Notes under the pieces: generated by a model
What the model saw: the letters and a program-made list of their open reading frames with translations, nothing else
Told to the model about the DNA's origin: nothing
Databases searched by the model: none
From: Sulfomarinibacter sp963741385
GTDB taxonomy: Bacteria; Acidobacteriota; Thermoanaerobaculia; Thermoanaerobaculales; Sulfomarinibacteraceae
Reading direction: 5' to 3'
DNA length: 64,000 nt
Assembly (NCBI GenBank): GCA_963741385.1
Contig: CAVUHO010000015.1
Location: forward strand, 124,001-188,000
Translations under genes and position numbers: made by a program
Shown: positions 43,057 through 51,643 of the stretch, piece by piece
Layout: each line of letters opens with the position of its first letter
Position numbering within the stretch: position 1 is the first letter of the stretch

Positions 43057-43878
43057 ATGGCGACCTGGGTCATTGGTGATGTTCACGGCTGCTGGCTGAC
43101 ACTCGAACGGTTGCTCGAGCGCATCGGCTGGCAGCCGGACCGCGACGAGCTGTGGATGGTCGGCGATCTGGTGAATCGCGGGCCGTCATCGCTCGAGGTG
43201 TTGCGGTGGGCGTTTGCAAACCGTGACCGCCTCAAGGTGGTGCTCGGCAACCACGATCTGCATCTGTTGTCGCGGGCGGCGGGTCTGACCGGTGCCAAGA
43301 AAGAAGACACCCTGGACGAGGTCCTGGCGGCGCCGGATCGGGATGAGCTGCTGAGGTGGCTGAGGACGCGTCCGCTGATCCACCACTTCGGACCGTTCGT
43401 CATGGTCCACGCGGGGCTGTTGCCGGAGTGGAACATCGAACGGACCTGCGCGCTGGCAGAGGTGGCCGAGGAGCACCTCGCCGGACCGGGGCACGATACG
43501 CTGCTCCGCGCGCTCTCCAAAGGGCGCAAAAAGGCCGGGACCCGCGAGCGCAACGACACAGAGCGTCTGGCGGCGGCAGTGGCCGCGATGACGCGCATCC
43601 GGATGGTGGATGCCGACGGCGGCGCGCAGGTCGGCTACACCGGCGCCCCCGGGGATGCCCCGCGGGGATGGCGGCCCTGGTTCGAGGCGTCCGCGGTCCG
43701 CCGCCAGGGGTATGCGTTGGTCTTCGGCCACTGGGCGATGCTCGGCTACCACCGCGAGCACGATGTCGCGTGCGTCGACTCGGGCTGTGTCTACGGCGGC
43801 AGTCTGACGGCGCTCCGTCTGCGCGACGGACACGTGGAGCTGGAGCCGGTCGCAGACGCCCCAGTCGTTCCGGACTGA
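43057..43878 (+). CDS. apaH: Symmetrical bis(5'-nucleosyl)-tetraphosphatase (diadenosine tetraphosphatase)
   Basis: Hydrolyses Ap4A to two ADP. The metallophosphatase motifs are VIGDVHGC near the N-terminus, MVGDLVNRGPSSLEVL and VLGNHDLHLL; VMVHAGLLPEW and VFGHWAMLGYH supply later histidines. The length of 273 residues is normal for ApaH. The family member could be a broader Ap4A/protein phosphatase, but the motif set and size fit ApaH. It is 39 bp upstream of sixA, suggesting cotranscription. Confidence 0.9.
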   Translation: MATWVIGDVHGCWLTLERLLERIGWQPDRDELWMVGDLVNRGPSSLEVLRWAFANRDRLKVVLGNHDLHLLSRAAGLTGAKKEDTLDEVLAAPDRDELLRWLRTRPLIHHFGPFVMVHAGLLPEWNIERTCALAEVAEEHLAGPGHDTLLRALSKGRKKAGTRERNDTERLAAAVAAMTRIRMVDADGGAQVGYTGAPGDAPRGWRPWFEASAVRRQGYALVFGHWAMLGYHREHDVACVDSGCVYGGSLTALRLRDGHVELEPVADAPVVPD

Positions 43879-43917
43879 GGTGGACATGGACGGGAACTTC
43901 AGCCGATCGGCTCGCCG

Positions 43918-44415
43918 ATGAAGACTCTGCTCGTGATGCGCCACGCGAAAAGTGATTGGAGCGGTGCATCTTCCGGGGACCACGATCGTCCGCTCAACCC
44001 GCGAGGGGTGAAGGCCGCGCGGCAGATGGGCCGGTTTCTCACCCGGTCCGATGTGGTCCCGGAGCTGATCATCAGCTCGACGGCAGTCCGCGCGCTGACC
44101 ACGGCCGAGTTGGCCGCTGACGCCGGCAGCTGGAATTGCGCCATCACCACGAACCACAAGCTGTACGCAAGTGATCCGGAGACGGTGCTCGACGTTCTGG
44201 CGGCCGTCGACCCTCTGCTGGGCCGGGTGCTGATCACCGGTCACGAACCCACCTGGTCGGACCTCGTGAGTCGGCTGATCGGCGGCGGCCGGCTCCACAT
44301 GTCGACGGCGGCGGTGGCCTGCCTCGACTTCCCGAACGGCTCTTGGGCTGAGCTTTCGGGGGCGGTCTGCGTACTGCGGTGGCTGGTGACGCCGAAGACG
44401 CTCGGAAGGAATTAG
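43918..44415 (+). CDS. sixA: SixA-type phosphohistidine phosphatase
   Basis: A 165-residue histidine phosphatase. The catalytic motif LLVMRHAKSDWSG (RHxK form typical of SixA), NPRGVKAARQMG and the second His in LITGHEPTWSDL are present. SixA dephosphorylates phosphohistidine, for example on ArcB or PTS proteins. The window contains a phosphorelay array, but no link is shown. Its last codons run into the heptamer repeat (44411-44445), which supplies the stop. Confidence 0.88.
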   Translation: MKTLLVMRHAKSDWSGASSGDHDRPLNPRGVKAARQMGRFLTRSDVVPELIISSTAVRALTTAELAADAGSWNCAITTNHKLYASDPETVLDVLAAVDPLLGRVLITGHEPTWSDLVSRLIGGGRLHMSTAAVACLDFPNGSWAELSGAVCVLRWLVTPKTLGRN

Positions 44416-44445
44416 GAATTCGGAATTTGGAATTCGGAATTTGAA
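44411..44445. repeat. Heptamer repeat array (ATTCGGA/ATTTGGA), 5 units
   Basis: Units ATTAGGA, ATTCGGA, ATTTGGA, ATTCGGA and ATTTGAA in exact 7-bp register. The array overlaps the end of sixA and provides its TAG stop. Confidence 0.9.
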
Positions 44446-44478
44446 TCCCGTGGCCGGTGGCAGGCCGCGGGCTGCGGG

Positions 44479-44484
44479 TAGAAT
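44479..44484 (+). promoter_or_regulatory. Putative -10 hexamer (TAGAAT) for ppx/gppA
   Basis: TAGAAT lies 25 nt upstream of ATG 44510, which also has AAGGAG at 44501-44506, so this gene would have a normal leader. Confidence 0.35.
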
Positions 44485-44509
44485 GGCTCCAGGGCCGATC
44501 AAGGAGATC

Positions 44510-46090
44510 ATGGGAAAGAAGAAGCGCAACGGGGATGAGGTCGCGACTTTTCCGCTCAGGGTGGCGTGCGTCGACATGGGCTCCAACGCGATCCGGTTCG
44601 TGGCGGCCGAGTTCTCCTCCGAAACCGACTCTGTGGTGCTCGTTTCGGAGCGCTGCCCGGTGCGGCTCGGGCACAGCGTGTTTCTTTCGGGCCGGCTCGA
44701 TCCGCAGGCGATGGATGCTGCGGTCGCCGCCCTCGCCGGCTTCAAACAGCAGATGGACGAGCTCGGCATCAAGCACTGCCGCGGGGTGGCCACCAGCGCG
44801 GTGCGCGAGAGCAAGAACGGTCGCGAGTTCCTCAAGCGGATCGCCTCCGAGACGGGATTGAAGATCGAGGTCATCAGCGGCTCGGAAGAGGCGCGGCTGG
44901 TTCACAACGCGGTCACCCGTGTGGTCACGCTCGGCAGCCGGAGGTGGTTGCTGGTGGACCTCGGCGGCGGCAGCGTCGAAGTCTCGCTGGTCGACCAGCA
45001 GGGTTGTTACTGGTCGGAATCCCACACCATGGGCTCGGTGCGACTGCTCGAAGAGCTGACCGGGGCTGGCACCGATCCCGGGCGCTTCCGCCGTTTGCTC
45101 GCCGAGTACATTTCTGTACTCAAAGTGCCGGCGATGTCCGACGGCCAACAATTTGCGGGCTATATCGCGACCGGCGGCAACATCGAGGCGCTGGCAAAGG
45201 TAGCTGGTTTTTCGGACGAAACCGGGGTGACCCAGCTGCCGGTGGAAACGCTTCGTGCGGTGATCGAACAGTTGGCGAGGCTCTCATACCGTCAAAGGGT
45301 GGAGGACCTCGGCCTGCGCGAAGACCGCGCCGACGTGATCCTACCGGCAGCGATGGTGTATGAACGGCTGGCCGAACTCAGCGGTGCGTCCCAGATCACT
45401 GTCCCCAGAGTCGGCATCAAGGAAGGCGTTCTGTTCGATCTCGTGGACAGCCTGGTGCGAAGGCGAGATCACGAGGACCGTCAGGAGCGCGAGGTCCTTA
45501 CGAGTGCGACAACCGTCGGACGCAAGTACCTCTTCGACGAATCCCACGCTCGCCACGTGGCCATCCTGGCGGTGTCGCTCTTCGACCAACTGAAGTCGCT
45601 TCACGGTCTGGCGATCGAGGATAGGAAAGTTCTCCAGGCGGCGGCAATACTGCACGACATGGGTCAATTTGTCAGCTTCAAGGGCCACCACAAACACTCT
45701 CTCTACCTCATCTGCAACACCGAGCTTCCGAACTTCAGCGATCGCGAGATGCTGCTGTTGGCCAACGTGGCCCGCTATCATCGCAAGGCGCACCCGCAGG
45801 ATCACCACCATTTCTTCGCGATTCTCGATCAAGGCGAGCGCGGGCGGGTGACCAGGCTTGCCGCTCTTCTTCGGGTCGCCGACGCCCTCGACCGCGAACA
45901 CCGGCAGCGGGTGACCGGTGTGACCGCCAAGGTCGGCGACTCCGAGGTCTTGTTGTGGTTGGACGGCACCGTGGGTGCGTTGTTGGAGGGGTGGACCGTG
46001 CAAAAAAAGGCCGACCTCTTCCAGCAGGTTTTCGGCAAGGCGGTGAGCCTGCGGTTTCTCGGGGAACACCAGGACGGAGAGATCTCCTGA
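44510..46090 (+). CDS. Exopolyphosphatase / pppGpp phosphohydrolase (Ppx/GppA)
   Basis: Degrades inorganic polyphosphate and/or pppGpp. An N-terminal actin-like Ppx/GppA domain (residues ~15-320) shows CVDMGSNAIRFVAAE, GVATSAVRESKNG, SGSEEARL and LLVDLGGGSVEVSLVD. The C-terminal ~200 residues form an HD-type domain (ESHARHVAILA, AAILHDMGQFVSFKGHHKHS). The two-domain length of 526 residues is like E. coli Ppx/GppA. AAGGAG precedes ATG 44510. It follows apaH and sixA; ppk lies 13 kb away. Confidence 0.9.
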   Translation: MGKKKRNGDEVATFPLRVACVDMGSNAIRFVAAEFSSETDSVVLVSERCPVRLGHSVFLSGRLDPQAMDAAVAALAGFKQQMDELGIKHCRGVATSAVRESKNGREFLKRIASETGLKIEVISGSEEARLVHNAVTRVVTLGSRRWLLVDLGGGSVEVSLVDQQGCYWSESHTMGSVRLLEELTGAGTDPGRFRRLLAEYISVLKVPAMSDGQQFAGYIATGGNIEALAKVAGFSDETGVTQLPVETLRAVIEQLARLSYRQRVEDLGLREDRADVILPAAMVYERLAELSGASQITVPRVGIKEGVLFDLVDSLVRRRDHEDRQEREVLTSATTVGRKYLFDESHARHVAILAVSLFDQLKSLHGLAIEDRKVLQAAAILHDMGQFVSFKGHHKHSLYLICNTELPNFSDREMLLLANVARYHRKAHPQDHHHFFAILDQGERGRVTRLAALLRVADALDREHRQRVTGVTAKVGDSEVLLWLDGTVGALLEGWTVQKKADLFQQVFGKAVSLRFLGEHQDGEIS

Positions 46091-46133
46091 AACGAAACCC
46101 CTGGTCGGCGTGAGGGGTGGAACGGGAGGCACC

Positions 46134-46721
46134 ATGAAAAATCGGGTTCGTTGCGGGTGGTGTGGAGACGACCCGCTCTACGTTGCCTACCACGACACCG
46201 AGTGGGGCGTGCCTGTTGTTGACGACCGCACCCTGTTCGAGTTCCTCATCCTCGAGGGCGCACAGGCGGGTCTGAGCTGGTCGACCATCCTCAACAAACG
46301 CGACGGGTATCGCCGGGCGTTCGACGGTTTCGACCCGAAAAAAGTGGCCGGCTACGATGCGGAGAAGGTGGCGAAGCTCCTCGCCGATCCGGGCATCGTG
46401 CGCAACCGACTCAAGGTGGGGTCGGCGGTGACGAACGCGCAGGCATTCCTCGACATCCAGAACGAGAAGGGGAGTTTCTCCGACTACATCTGGGCGTTCG
46501 TCGACGGCAGACCGATCCGGAATCGGTGGCGCTCGTTGTCCGAGATCCCCGCCACCACGCAGCTCGCCGAGACCATCTCCAAGGACCTCAAGCAACGCGG
46601 CTTTCGATTTGTCGGCCCGACCATCGTCTACGCCCACATGCAGGCGACGGGGATGGTCAACGATCACCTCGTCGAGTGTTTCCGTCACCGCGAGGTCGGC
46701 GCCCTCGCCGCTCAACGTTGA
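46134..46721 (+). CDS. tag: DNA-3-methyladenine glycosylase I
   Basis: Excises 3-methyladenine from alkylated DNA. The zinc-binding N-terminus RCGWCGDDPLYVAYHDTEWG and the C-terminal MVNDHLVECFRH supply Cys and His ligands. FEFLILEGAQAGLSWSTIL and GFRFVGPTIVYAHMQATG are Tag signatures. At 195 residues it is full length. GGGAGGC precedes ATG 46134. The stop codon lies inside a short ACGTT repeat. Confidence 0.93.
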   Translation: MKNRVRCGWCGDDPLYVAYHDTEWGVPVVDDRTLFEFLILEGAQAGLSWSTILNKRDGYRRAFDGFDPKKVAGYDAEKVAKLLADPGIVRNRLKVGSAVTNAQAFLDIQNEKGSFSDYIWAFVDGRPIRNRWRSLSEIPATTQLAETISKDLKQRGFRFVGPTIVYAHMQATGMVNDHLVECFRHREVGALAAQR

Positions 46722-46750
46722 AACGTTGCGACGTTCTAACGTTCAAACGT
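46713..46750. repeat. ACGTT-based short repeat between convergent stops
   Basis: CAACGTTGAAACGTTGCGAC, then GTTCTAACGTTCAAACGT: five ACGTT cores at ~8-bp spacing that form an imperfect palindrome. It contains the tag stop codon and touches the stop codon of the opposite gene. It could act as a bidirectional terminator, though no T-run is present. Confidence 0.7.
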
Positions 46751-47061
46751 CATACCGGATAATCGGGCGGAAGGTGGCCGAGCATGATCATCTTCCGGGT
46801 GAAGGCGCGTTCGCGCCGATTGGCGACTTCTTCGCGTCGCGCCCTGAGTTTTTCGAGCTCGGACTCAAGGGCGGAGCGTTCGTCGCCTGCGGCCGACTCC
46901 AGCCGCTGACGCAGTTCGAGAGAAGCCTCCCGCAACTCGCGCATCTCGGCCAACAGCGACGCCTCTTCGTTGGAGACGTAGATCTTGGGCGAGCACGAGG
47001 GTTCGTTCCCCTCCTCTTCGGGAGGGTTGATCACCGGCAGCCGATGTTGATCGTTGCTCAT
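46750..47061 (-). CDS. Small coiled-coil protein (unknown)
   Basis: A 103-residue soluble protein. Residues ~30-85 are a charged coiled coil (EASLLAEMRELREASLELRQ, then LESELEKLRARREEVANRRE), followed by FTRKMIMLGHLPPDYPV. The N-terminal 28 residues are proline/glutamate-rich with one cysteine. I know no named family. The ATG has an open upstream region shared with the divergent hydrolase gene. Confidence 0.6.
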   Translation of the reverse strand: MSNDQHRLPVINPPEEEGNEPSCSPKIYVSNEEASLLAEMRELREASLELRQRLESAAGDERSALESELEKLRARREEVANRRERAFTRKMIMLGHLPPDYPV

Positions 47062-47088
47062 TCTGCGAGTCTACTCTAGCCTTCGAGA

Positions 47089-47952
47089 GTGAAAAACAGC
47101 CCTGATCCGATTGCCGCCGATGGAGCCCGGTTCAGCGAGGACCTGGTGGAGGTCGAAGAGGGGGTGCGGCTGCTGTGTTACCGCTGGGAACCCCGAACCG
47201 GAAACAGCGCCGCCCCGGTGTTTTTCATCGCCGGGTGGATCTCGCTTGTGACCGGTTGGAAGGCGCTGCTCCGGGAGCTGGTGCGCACCCGTCCGGTTTT
47301 CTATCTGGAGACGCGGGAGAAACAGTCGGCGGAGATCTCGCCGCGTCTCATGAAGCCGTCGAGTTTCACCATCCCGAAGCTCGCCGACGATCTGGTGCGG
47401 GCTGTGGGAACTCTCGGGCTCGACAACGACCGCACCGTTCTCTTCGGCAGCTCGATGGGCGCCAACGCGATTCTCGAGGCCCTCAAGAACTCGAGGTTGC
47501 CGGCAGGTGCGGCGTTTCTGGTCGGGCCCAACGAGGAATTCTATTTCCCGGCATGGGGGAAGGTGGCCGTCCGGGTGGTGCCTGCGTGGTTGATCGAGAG
47601 GCTGAAGGGCTTCGTGATCTGGTACCTCGGGAAATTCAGGGTCAACGCGGATTCGGACCCCGATCAGATGGCCCGCTACGTGCGAACCGTCCGCGCCGCG
47701 GACGCCCTACGCCTCAAATTGTCGGCTCGCGCAGTGCAGGGATACTCGGTCCTGCCCGGTCTCGAGACCATCACGGCGCCGGTTGCGGTTGCCTACGCCG
47801 AATCCGACACCTTGCACGACGAGCGGGAGGTTCGACGGATCGTCGACACCATGCCCCGCGGCACCGCCGTCCGCTGCCCGTCGAACACCTACATGCACGA
47901 TGCCGATGTGGCGCGCGATCTGGATCGCTATCTTGAATCTCTCGAGATGTGA
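47089..47952 (+). CDS. Alpha/beta hydrolase
   Basis: A 287-residue alpha/beta-hydrolase fold protein. PVFFIAGWISLVTGW is the oxyanion-hole region, FGSSMGANAILEAL is the nucleophile elbow (G-x-S-x-G, Ser), VAYAESDTLHDEREVRRI carries the acid and YMHDADVARDL the histidine. The substrate is unknown. The GTG start at 47089 is 27 bp from the divergent coiled-coil gene. The M1 peptidase starts 10 bp after its stop, so they are probably cotranscribed. Confidence 0.78.
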   Translation: MKNSPDPIAADGARFSEDLVEVEEGVRLLCYRWEPRTGNSAAPVFFIAGWISLVTGWKALLRELVRTRPVFYLETREKQSAEISPRLMKPSSFTIPKLADDLVRAVGTLGLDNDRTVLFGSSMGANAILEALKNSRLPAGAAFLVGPNEEFYFPAWGKVAVRVVPAWLIERLKGFVIWYLGKFRVNADSDPDQMARYVRTVRAADALRLKLSARAVQGYSVLPGLETITAPVAVAYAESDTLHDEREVRRIVDTMPRGTAVRCPSNTYMHDADVARDLDRYLESLEM

Positions 47953-47962
47953 AAGGACCGGA

Positions 47963-49624
47963 ATGAAACCACTTCCTCGCTGGCTGAAATTCGTCATGCT
48001 CGGCGTCGGGTTCGTGCTGGCGGCGCTCTTTGTCGTGTTGCTCGTGCTGGGGTGGTACGTCAAGAGACAATTCCTCCCGTCCGGCGGCAAGCTGCCCGCG
48101 ACGATGGCCGCCTACGACGTCCGCCATTACGATCTGGCAGTGGCCGTCGATCCTGCGACGAAGAGCGTTCGCGGCGTCAACACGGTGACCGCAGAGGTGG
48201 TGGTTCCGATATCGGTGTTCGAGATCAACCTCGACGATCGGATGCAGGTGACGTCGGTCGCGGTCGACGGGGCGGATCGCCTGTTCCAACACCGCGACGG
48301 CGTCATCCGGGTCGAGCTTGAAGAGGCCTGGAGAGCTGGCCAGCGGCACTCGGTGACGATCGCCTACGGCGGCGTCCCGAAGATCGCCCTGCAGCCGCCG
48401 TGGATCGACGGGTTCGTGTGGTCCGAAACGCCGACGGGCGCGCCGTGGATCGGTGTGACGGGGGAGGGGGACGGCGGCGACAACTGGTGGCCGTGCAAGG
48501 ACCACCCCTCGGACGAGCCCGACGAGGGGATGAACATCGCGCTGACGGCACCGTCGGATCTGGTGGCCTTGTCGAACGGCGCTTTTCTCGGTGTCACCGA
48601 CCACGGCGACGGCACCGCGACATCCCGCTGGACGGTGCACTACCCCGTCAACAACTACCTGGTGACTGTGAACATCGCCCCCTACGTGGCGATCGAGGAG
48701 CGCTATCACGGAATCGACGGAACCCTCGACGAACCGTTGGTGTTCTGGTCGGTTCCGGAGTACGAGCCGCACGCCAGGGTCATGTGGAAGCAGATGCCCC
48801 GGATCCTCGAGGTGCTGGGACGCCGGTTCGGCGAGTACCCGTTTCTTGACGACAAGTTCGCGGTCGCCCACGCGCCCTATTACGGAATGGAGCACCAGAC
48901 GCTGGTCGCCTACGGCGCTCTCTTCACCGACAACGACTATGGATTCGACGACCTGCTGCTGCACGAGGTCGCCCACGAGTGGTGGGGCAACAAGATCACG
49001 GTCGCGGACTGGGCGGATTTCTGGATCCACGAGGGTTTTGCGACCTACGCCGAGGCGCTGTACGTCAATGACACGCTCGGTGAGGACCGATATTTCGACT
49101 ACATGGATGAGTTGCGCGCCCGGATCTCCAACGAACAGCCGCTGGTCGCGGGCGCCGATCTGACCGCTGCCGACGCCTACAACGGGGATATCTACAACAA
49201 GGGCGCGTGGGTTCTGCACACGTTGCGAGGGTTGGTGGGGGACGAGGTCTTTTTCGAGGCGCTCTTCAGATTCGCAAACGATCCGCAATACGCCTACGGC
49301 CTCGTGTCCAGCCAGGACTTCGCCGACCTTGTTGGTGACATCAGCGGTCGCGACCTCTCCTGGTTCTGGGATCGCTATCTCCACCGCGCCGCGATCCCGG
49401 TGTGGCGGATGGAGCGGCGCCCCGAGGGCGGCGGCGAGAGAGTGGAGATCGTCTGGGACGATCGGGCCTTTGTCATGCCGATCGATGTCGAGGTGAGTGG
49501 CAAGCGCCGCCGGGTCGAGATGGAGAACGGCCGTGGGTCGTTCTTAGTCGCGGCGGGAACCGTGGTCGAGGTCGATCCCGACGGGTGGGTGCTCGCTGAA
49601 CCAATGGCGTCGCCATCGCGGTGA
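47963..49624 (+). CDS. M1-family zinc aminopeptidase with N-terminal membrane anchor
   Basis: A 553-residue gluzincin. The single N-terminal TM (FVMLGVGFVLAALFVVLLVL) anchors it to the inner membrane, facing the periplasm. An M1 beta-sandwich domain (~45-235) is followed by GMEHQTLVAYG (GxMEN-like exopeptidase motif in variant form) and LLHEVAHEWWGNKI with a downstream glutamate in FWIHEGFATYAEALY (HExxH-x18-E). It lacks the long C-terminal HEAT domain, as in short bacterial M1 enzymes. The MEN to MEH change may alter aminopeptidase preference. Confidence 0.88.
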   Translation: MKPLPRWLKFVMLGVGFVLAALFVVLLVLGWYVKRQFLPSGGKLPATMAAYDVRHYDLAVAVDPATKSVRGVNTVTAEVVVPISVFEINLDDRMQVTSVAVDGADRLFQHRDGVIRVELEEAWRAGQRHSVTIAYGGVPKIALQPPWIDGFVWSETPTGAPWIGVTGEGDGGDNWWPCKDHPSDEPDEGMNIALTAPSDLVALSNGAFLGVTDHGDGTATSRWTVHYPVNNYLVTVNIAPYVAIEERYHGIDGTLDEPLVFWSVPEYEPHARVMWKQMPRILEVLGRRFGEYPFLDDKFAVAHAPYYGMEHQTLVAYGALFTDNDYGFDDLLLHEVAHEWWGNKITVADWADFWIHEGFATYAEALYVNDTLGEDRYFDYMDELRARISNEQPLVAGADLTAADAYNGDIYNKGAWVLHTLRGLVGDEVFFEALFRFANDPQYAYGLVSSQDFADLVGDISGRDLSWFWDRYLHRAAIPVWRMERRPEGGGERVEIVWDDRAFVMPIDVEVSGKRRRVEMENGRGSFLVAAGTVVEVDPDGWVLAEPMASPSR

Positions 49625-49968
49625 CCGGGCGGTCCTGTAAGCCCAACCCTTCTCAATGACGTAGGCGGGTCGTTTACGGCCCGCCCGCGGGAGGCTGAAA
49701 TCGGCGTTGGGGTGGCGGGTCCTTCAGGGCCCCGCCTTCAGAATCTCTTCTGGCGAAAATGGACGGTCATTTATCAGCGATCTCCCAGTCGTAGAGACGT
49801 CGCAACCACGAAGGCACAAAGACACAAAGAAAAACACAAAGAAAACCATCTTGGTGAAATCCTTCGTGGCTTCGTGTCTTTGTGGTTGCGGTTCATACGA
49901 ATCCGCAGGGCAACATCTGAACCAAGTGCTGAAGCAAGAGGCTCAGATCATAGCCTACAGCCCACAGC
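49625..49968. other. Intergenic region with hairpin repeats
   Basis: No gene is seen between the M1 peptidase and the cytochrome. 49709-49740 has GC-rich hairpin sequence related to that at 56392-56409, and 49801-49890 is a long inverted repeat. Confidence 0.5.
49801..49890. repeat. Long inverted repeat with CACAAAGA units
   Basis: The arms 49801-49829 (CGCAACCACGAAGGCACAAA...) and 49862-49890 are complementary at about 24 of 29 positions. Within the arms CACAAAGA recurs at an ~8-bp period. It could form a strong hairpin downstream of the M1 peptidase and cytochrome genes. Confidence 0.8.
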
Positions 49969-51534
49969 TCAAGGCGACCACGCGTTCGTGCTGGCGCTTT
50001 CGAAATCGTCGAAAAAGAGGAGCGACGAAGGGGTGAGGGATCGTTCCGGCCGACTGAAGCCGTGGCACCACGAGCAGTCGAAATGTCTGTCCTTGACGTG
50101 CTTCTCGTGGATTTCCTCGAAGTCCTTTTCCTCCTCGGCGCCGTGGCACTGGAAACAGATGGTGCTCTTGTCACCCCTCAAGCCGTAACCGAAATCGCGC
50201 TGCAGATTCATCCGGGCCGACGAACCGTGGCAGTCGCCGCAGCGCAGGGCCAGGCCGTGGGGAGCGACCTCGTGGTTGAGCATTTGGAAGGTGTCGGTCT
50301 CGACCCACGAGTAGGCTTCCGTGGAACTGAGCCCCATGTTCTCCAAACCCTGTTCGATGGCGGCCGCCGGGTCGGCGGTGGCAAAGAACACCGCGGTATC
50401 GAGGGCGATGAGTCGGCCGCCTGAATTGGTGATCGGCTGTTCGGCGGTCTTGTACTTGAAAGCGTAGAGCTTGCTCTGAGAATCGCTGACGTGACCGATC
50501 GGGCGTGACGTCGGATACCTGCCGGTGACCGGGTCAAGAACGGCCGCATCGTGGAGCAGGTAGTTGCGGTTGAGACGGTTCCAGAATCGATAGACCGGGA
50601 CCAGGTCGTTGGCCATGTCGGAGGCGGGGTGGAACGGCGGCGCCTGGCTGTGGGTCGCGAGCCAGGTGCGGTGCGTCTCGGTGGCTTCGGAGGCGGCGCT
50701 GTCCGCCGCGTCCTTGGCGTAGCGCGGGATGTGACAGGTCTGGCACGCGATCCGCGCGACGTGGCGGTCGATGGTGGATCCATCGTGGCCCGCCGGCGTG
50801 GCCATGACGGCGTGGCACTTGGTGCACTCGAGAGGGGTTGCCGAGTCGGTCGGTCGCAGGTCCGAACCACGGCCGGCAAATCTGTGGTCTGAAAACGTGT
50901 GGCAGTCCTGGCAGCGGAGATCGCCGCCGGTGGTCGCCATGTGGACGTCAAAAGTGGTGTCGGTGGTGGCGGCATGAGCGAGGGTGAGGTCGCCGCGTTT
51001 GACTGCGTCGCCGCCGCCCGCCTTGGCGTGGCACTGGAGGCAGTTGGCGCGCTCTGGTTCGTGCACTGTCTTCACCGCCTGATCCATGGTGATGGTCATC
51101 GCATCGGTGTCGGGAACGAAACGGCCGTCGACCCGTTTGCGCCTGTAGGCCTGCTGGTGGCACAGGAGGCAATCGATGTTGGCGAGTTCGGCCGGGGTGG
51201 CCTCGACCTGCGGCGGGGTGCCGAGTCCGATGTGGCACGAACCGCAGGCGTTCCAGTTCCCGAGAATGTTGATGCAGTAGCTGTTGACCCCGCCTGCGAT
51301 CTTTCCCTGGCTCGCCGGTCCGGTCGTCATCTGCGGCGAAGCGCCCTGCCACTGGTACATCACTGAACCATGGACGTCGATCGCCTCGTCGGTGTGACAC
51401 TCGAGACAGGTCCCGGATCCTGACCAGGTGAGGCCGGCGTGCTCGTCCTCGTCGGCAACCGCCCAGGAGCCGAAGGCGGCGATCACGATGATGGCCGCGC
51501 CCGCGATCCGGATCATCGAGGTGTGGTGTTGCAT
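49969..51534 (-). CDS. Ten-haem c-type cytochrome (octahaem tetrathionate reductase-related)
   Basis: A 521-residue periplasmic multihaem cytochrome. A signal peptide (IRIAGAAIIVIAAFGSWAVA) is followed by ten CxxCH motifs: CLECH, CGSCH, CLLCH, CLQCH, CQDCH, CTKCH, CQTCH, CGDCH, CFQCH and CSWCH. The overall pattern resembles the octahaem tetrathionate/hydroxylamine/nitrite reductase (OTR) group but with two more haem sites. The last ~25 residues are non-haem and end FFDDFESASTNAWSP, resembling a C-terminal tail I associate with secreted acidobacterial proteins (unverified). The electron acceptor is unknown. It stands alone. Confidence 0.85.
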   Translation of the reverse strand: MQHHTSMIRIAGAAIIVIAAFGSWAVADEDEHAGLTWSGSGTCLECHTDEAIDVHGSVMYQWQGASPQMTTGPASQGKIAGGVNSYCINILGNWNACGSCHIGLGTPPQVEATPAELANIDCLLCHQQAYRRKRVDGRFVPDTDAMTITMDQAVKTVHEPERANCLQCHAKAGGGDAVKRGDLTLAHAATTDTTFDVHMATTGGDLRCQDCHTFSDHRFAGRGSDLRPTDSATPLECTKCHAVMATPAGHDGSTIDRHVARIACQTCHIPRYAKDAADSAASEATETHRTWLATHSQAPPFHPASDMANDLVPVYRFWNRLNRNYLLHDAAVLDPVTGRYPTSRPIGHVSDSQSKLYAFKYKTAEQPITNSGGRLIALDTAVFFATADPAAAIEQGLENMGLSSTEAYSWVETDTFQMLNHEVAPHGLALRCGDCHGSSARMNLQRDFGYGLRGDKSTICFQCHGAEEEKDFEEIHEKHVKDRHFDCSWCHGFSRPERSLTPSSLLFFDDFESASTNAWSP

Positions 51535-51643
51535 CGAAGGCCCCCGTGGTGAGATGTCACTCTTTCGTTATATGCGCAAATGACAAAATAGTCGAGTGAC
51601 GTCAATCACAACCACAGCTTCAACCGCACCGGGGGCGGAGAAT

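Noticed and set aside
41646..43073. Long minus-strand frame joining the repeat region to the creatininase gene
   Set aside because: It reads the creatininase in the wrong frame and translates the palindromic repeats; the true gene starts at 42799 with a strong RBS.
44411..44445. CRISPR mini-array
   Set aside because: The units are 7 bp with no spacers; no cas genes in the window.
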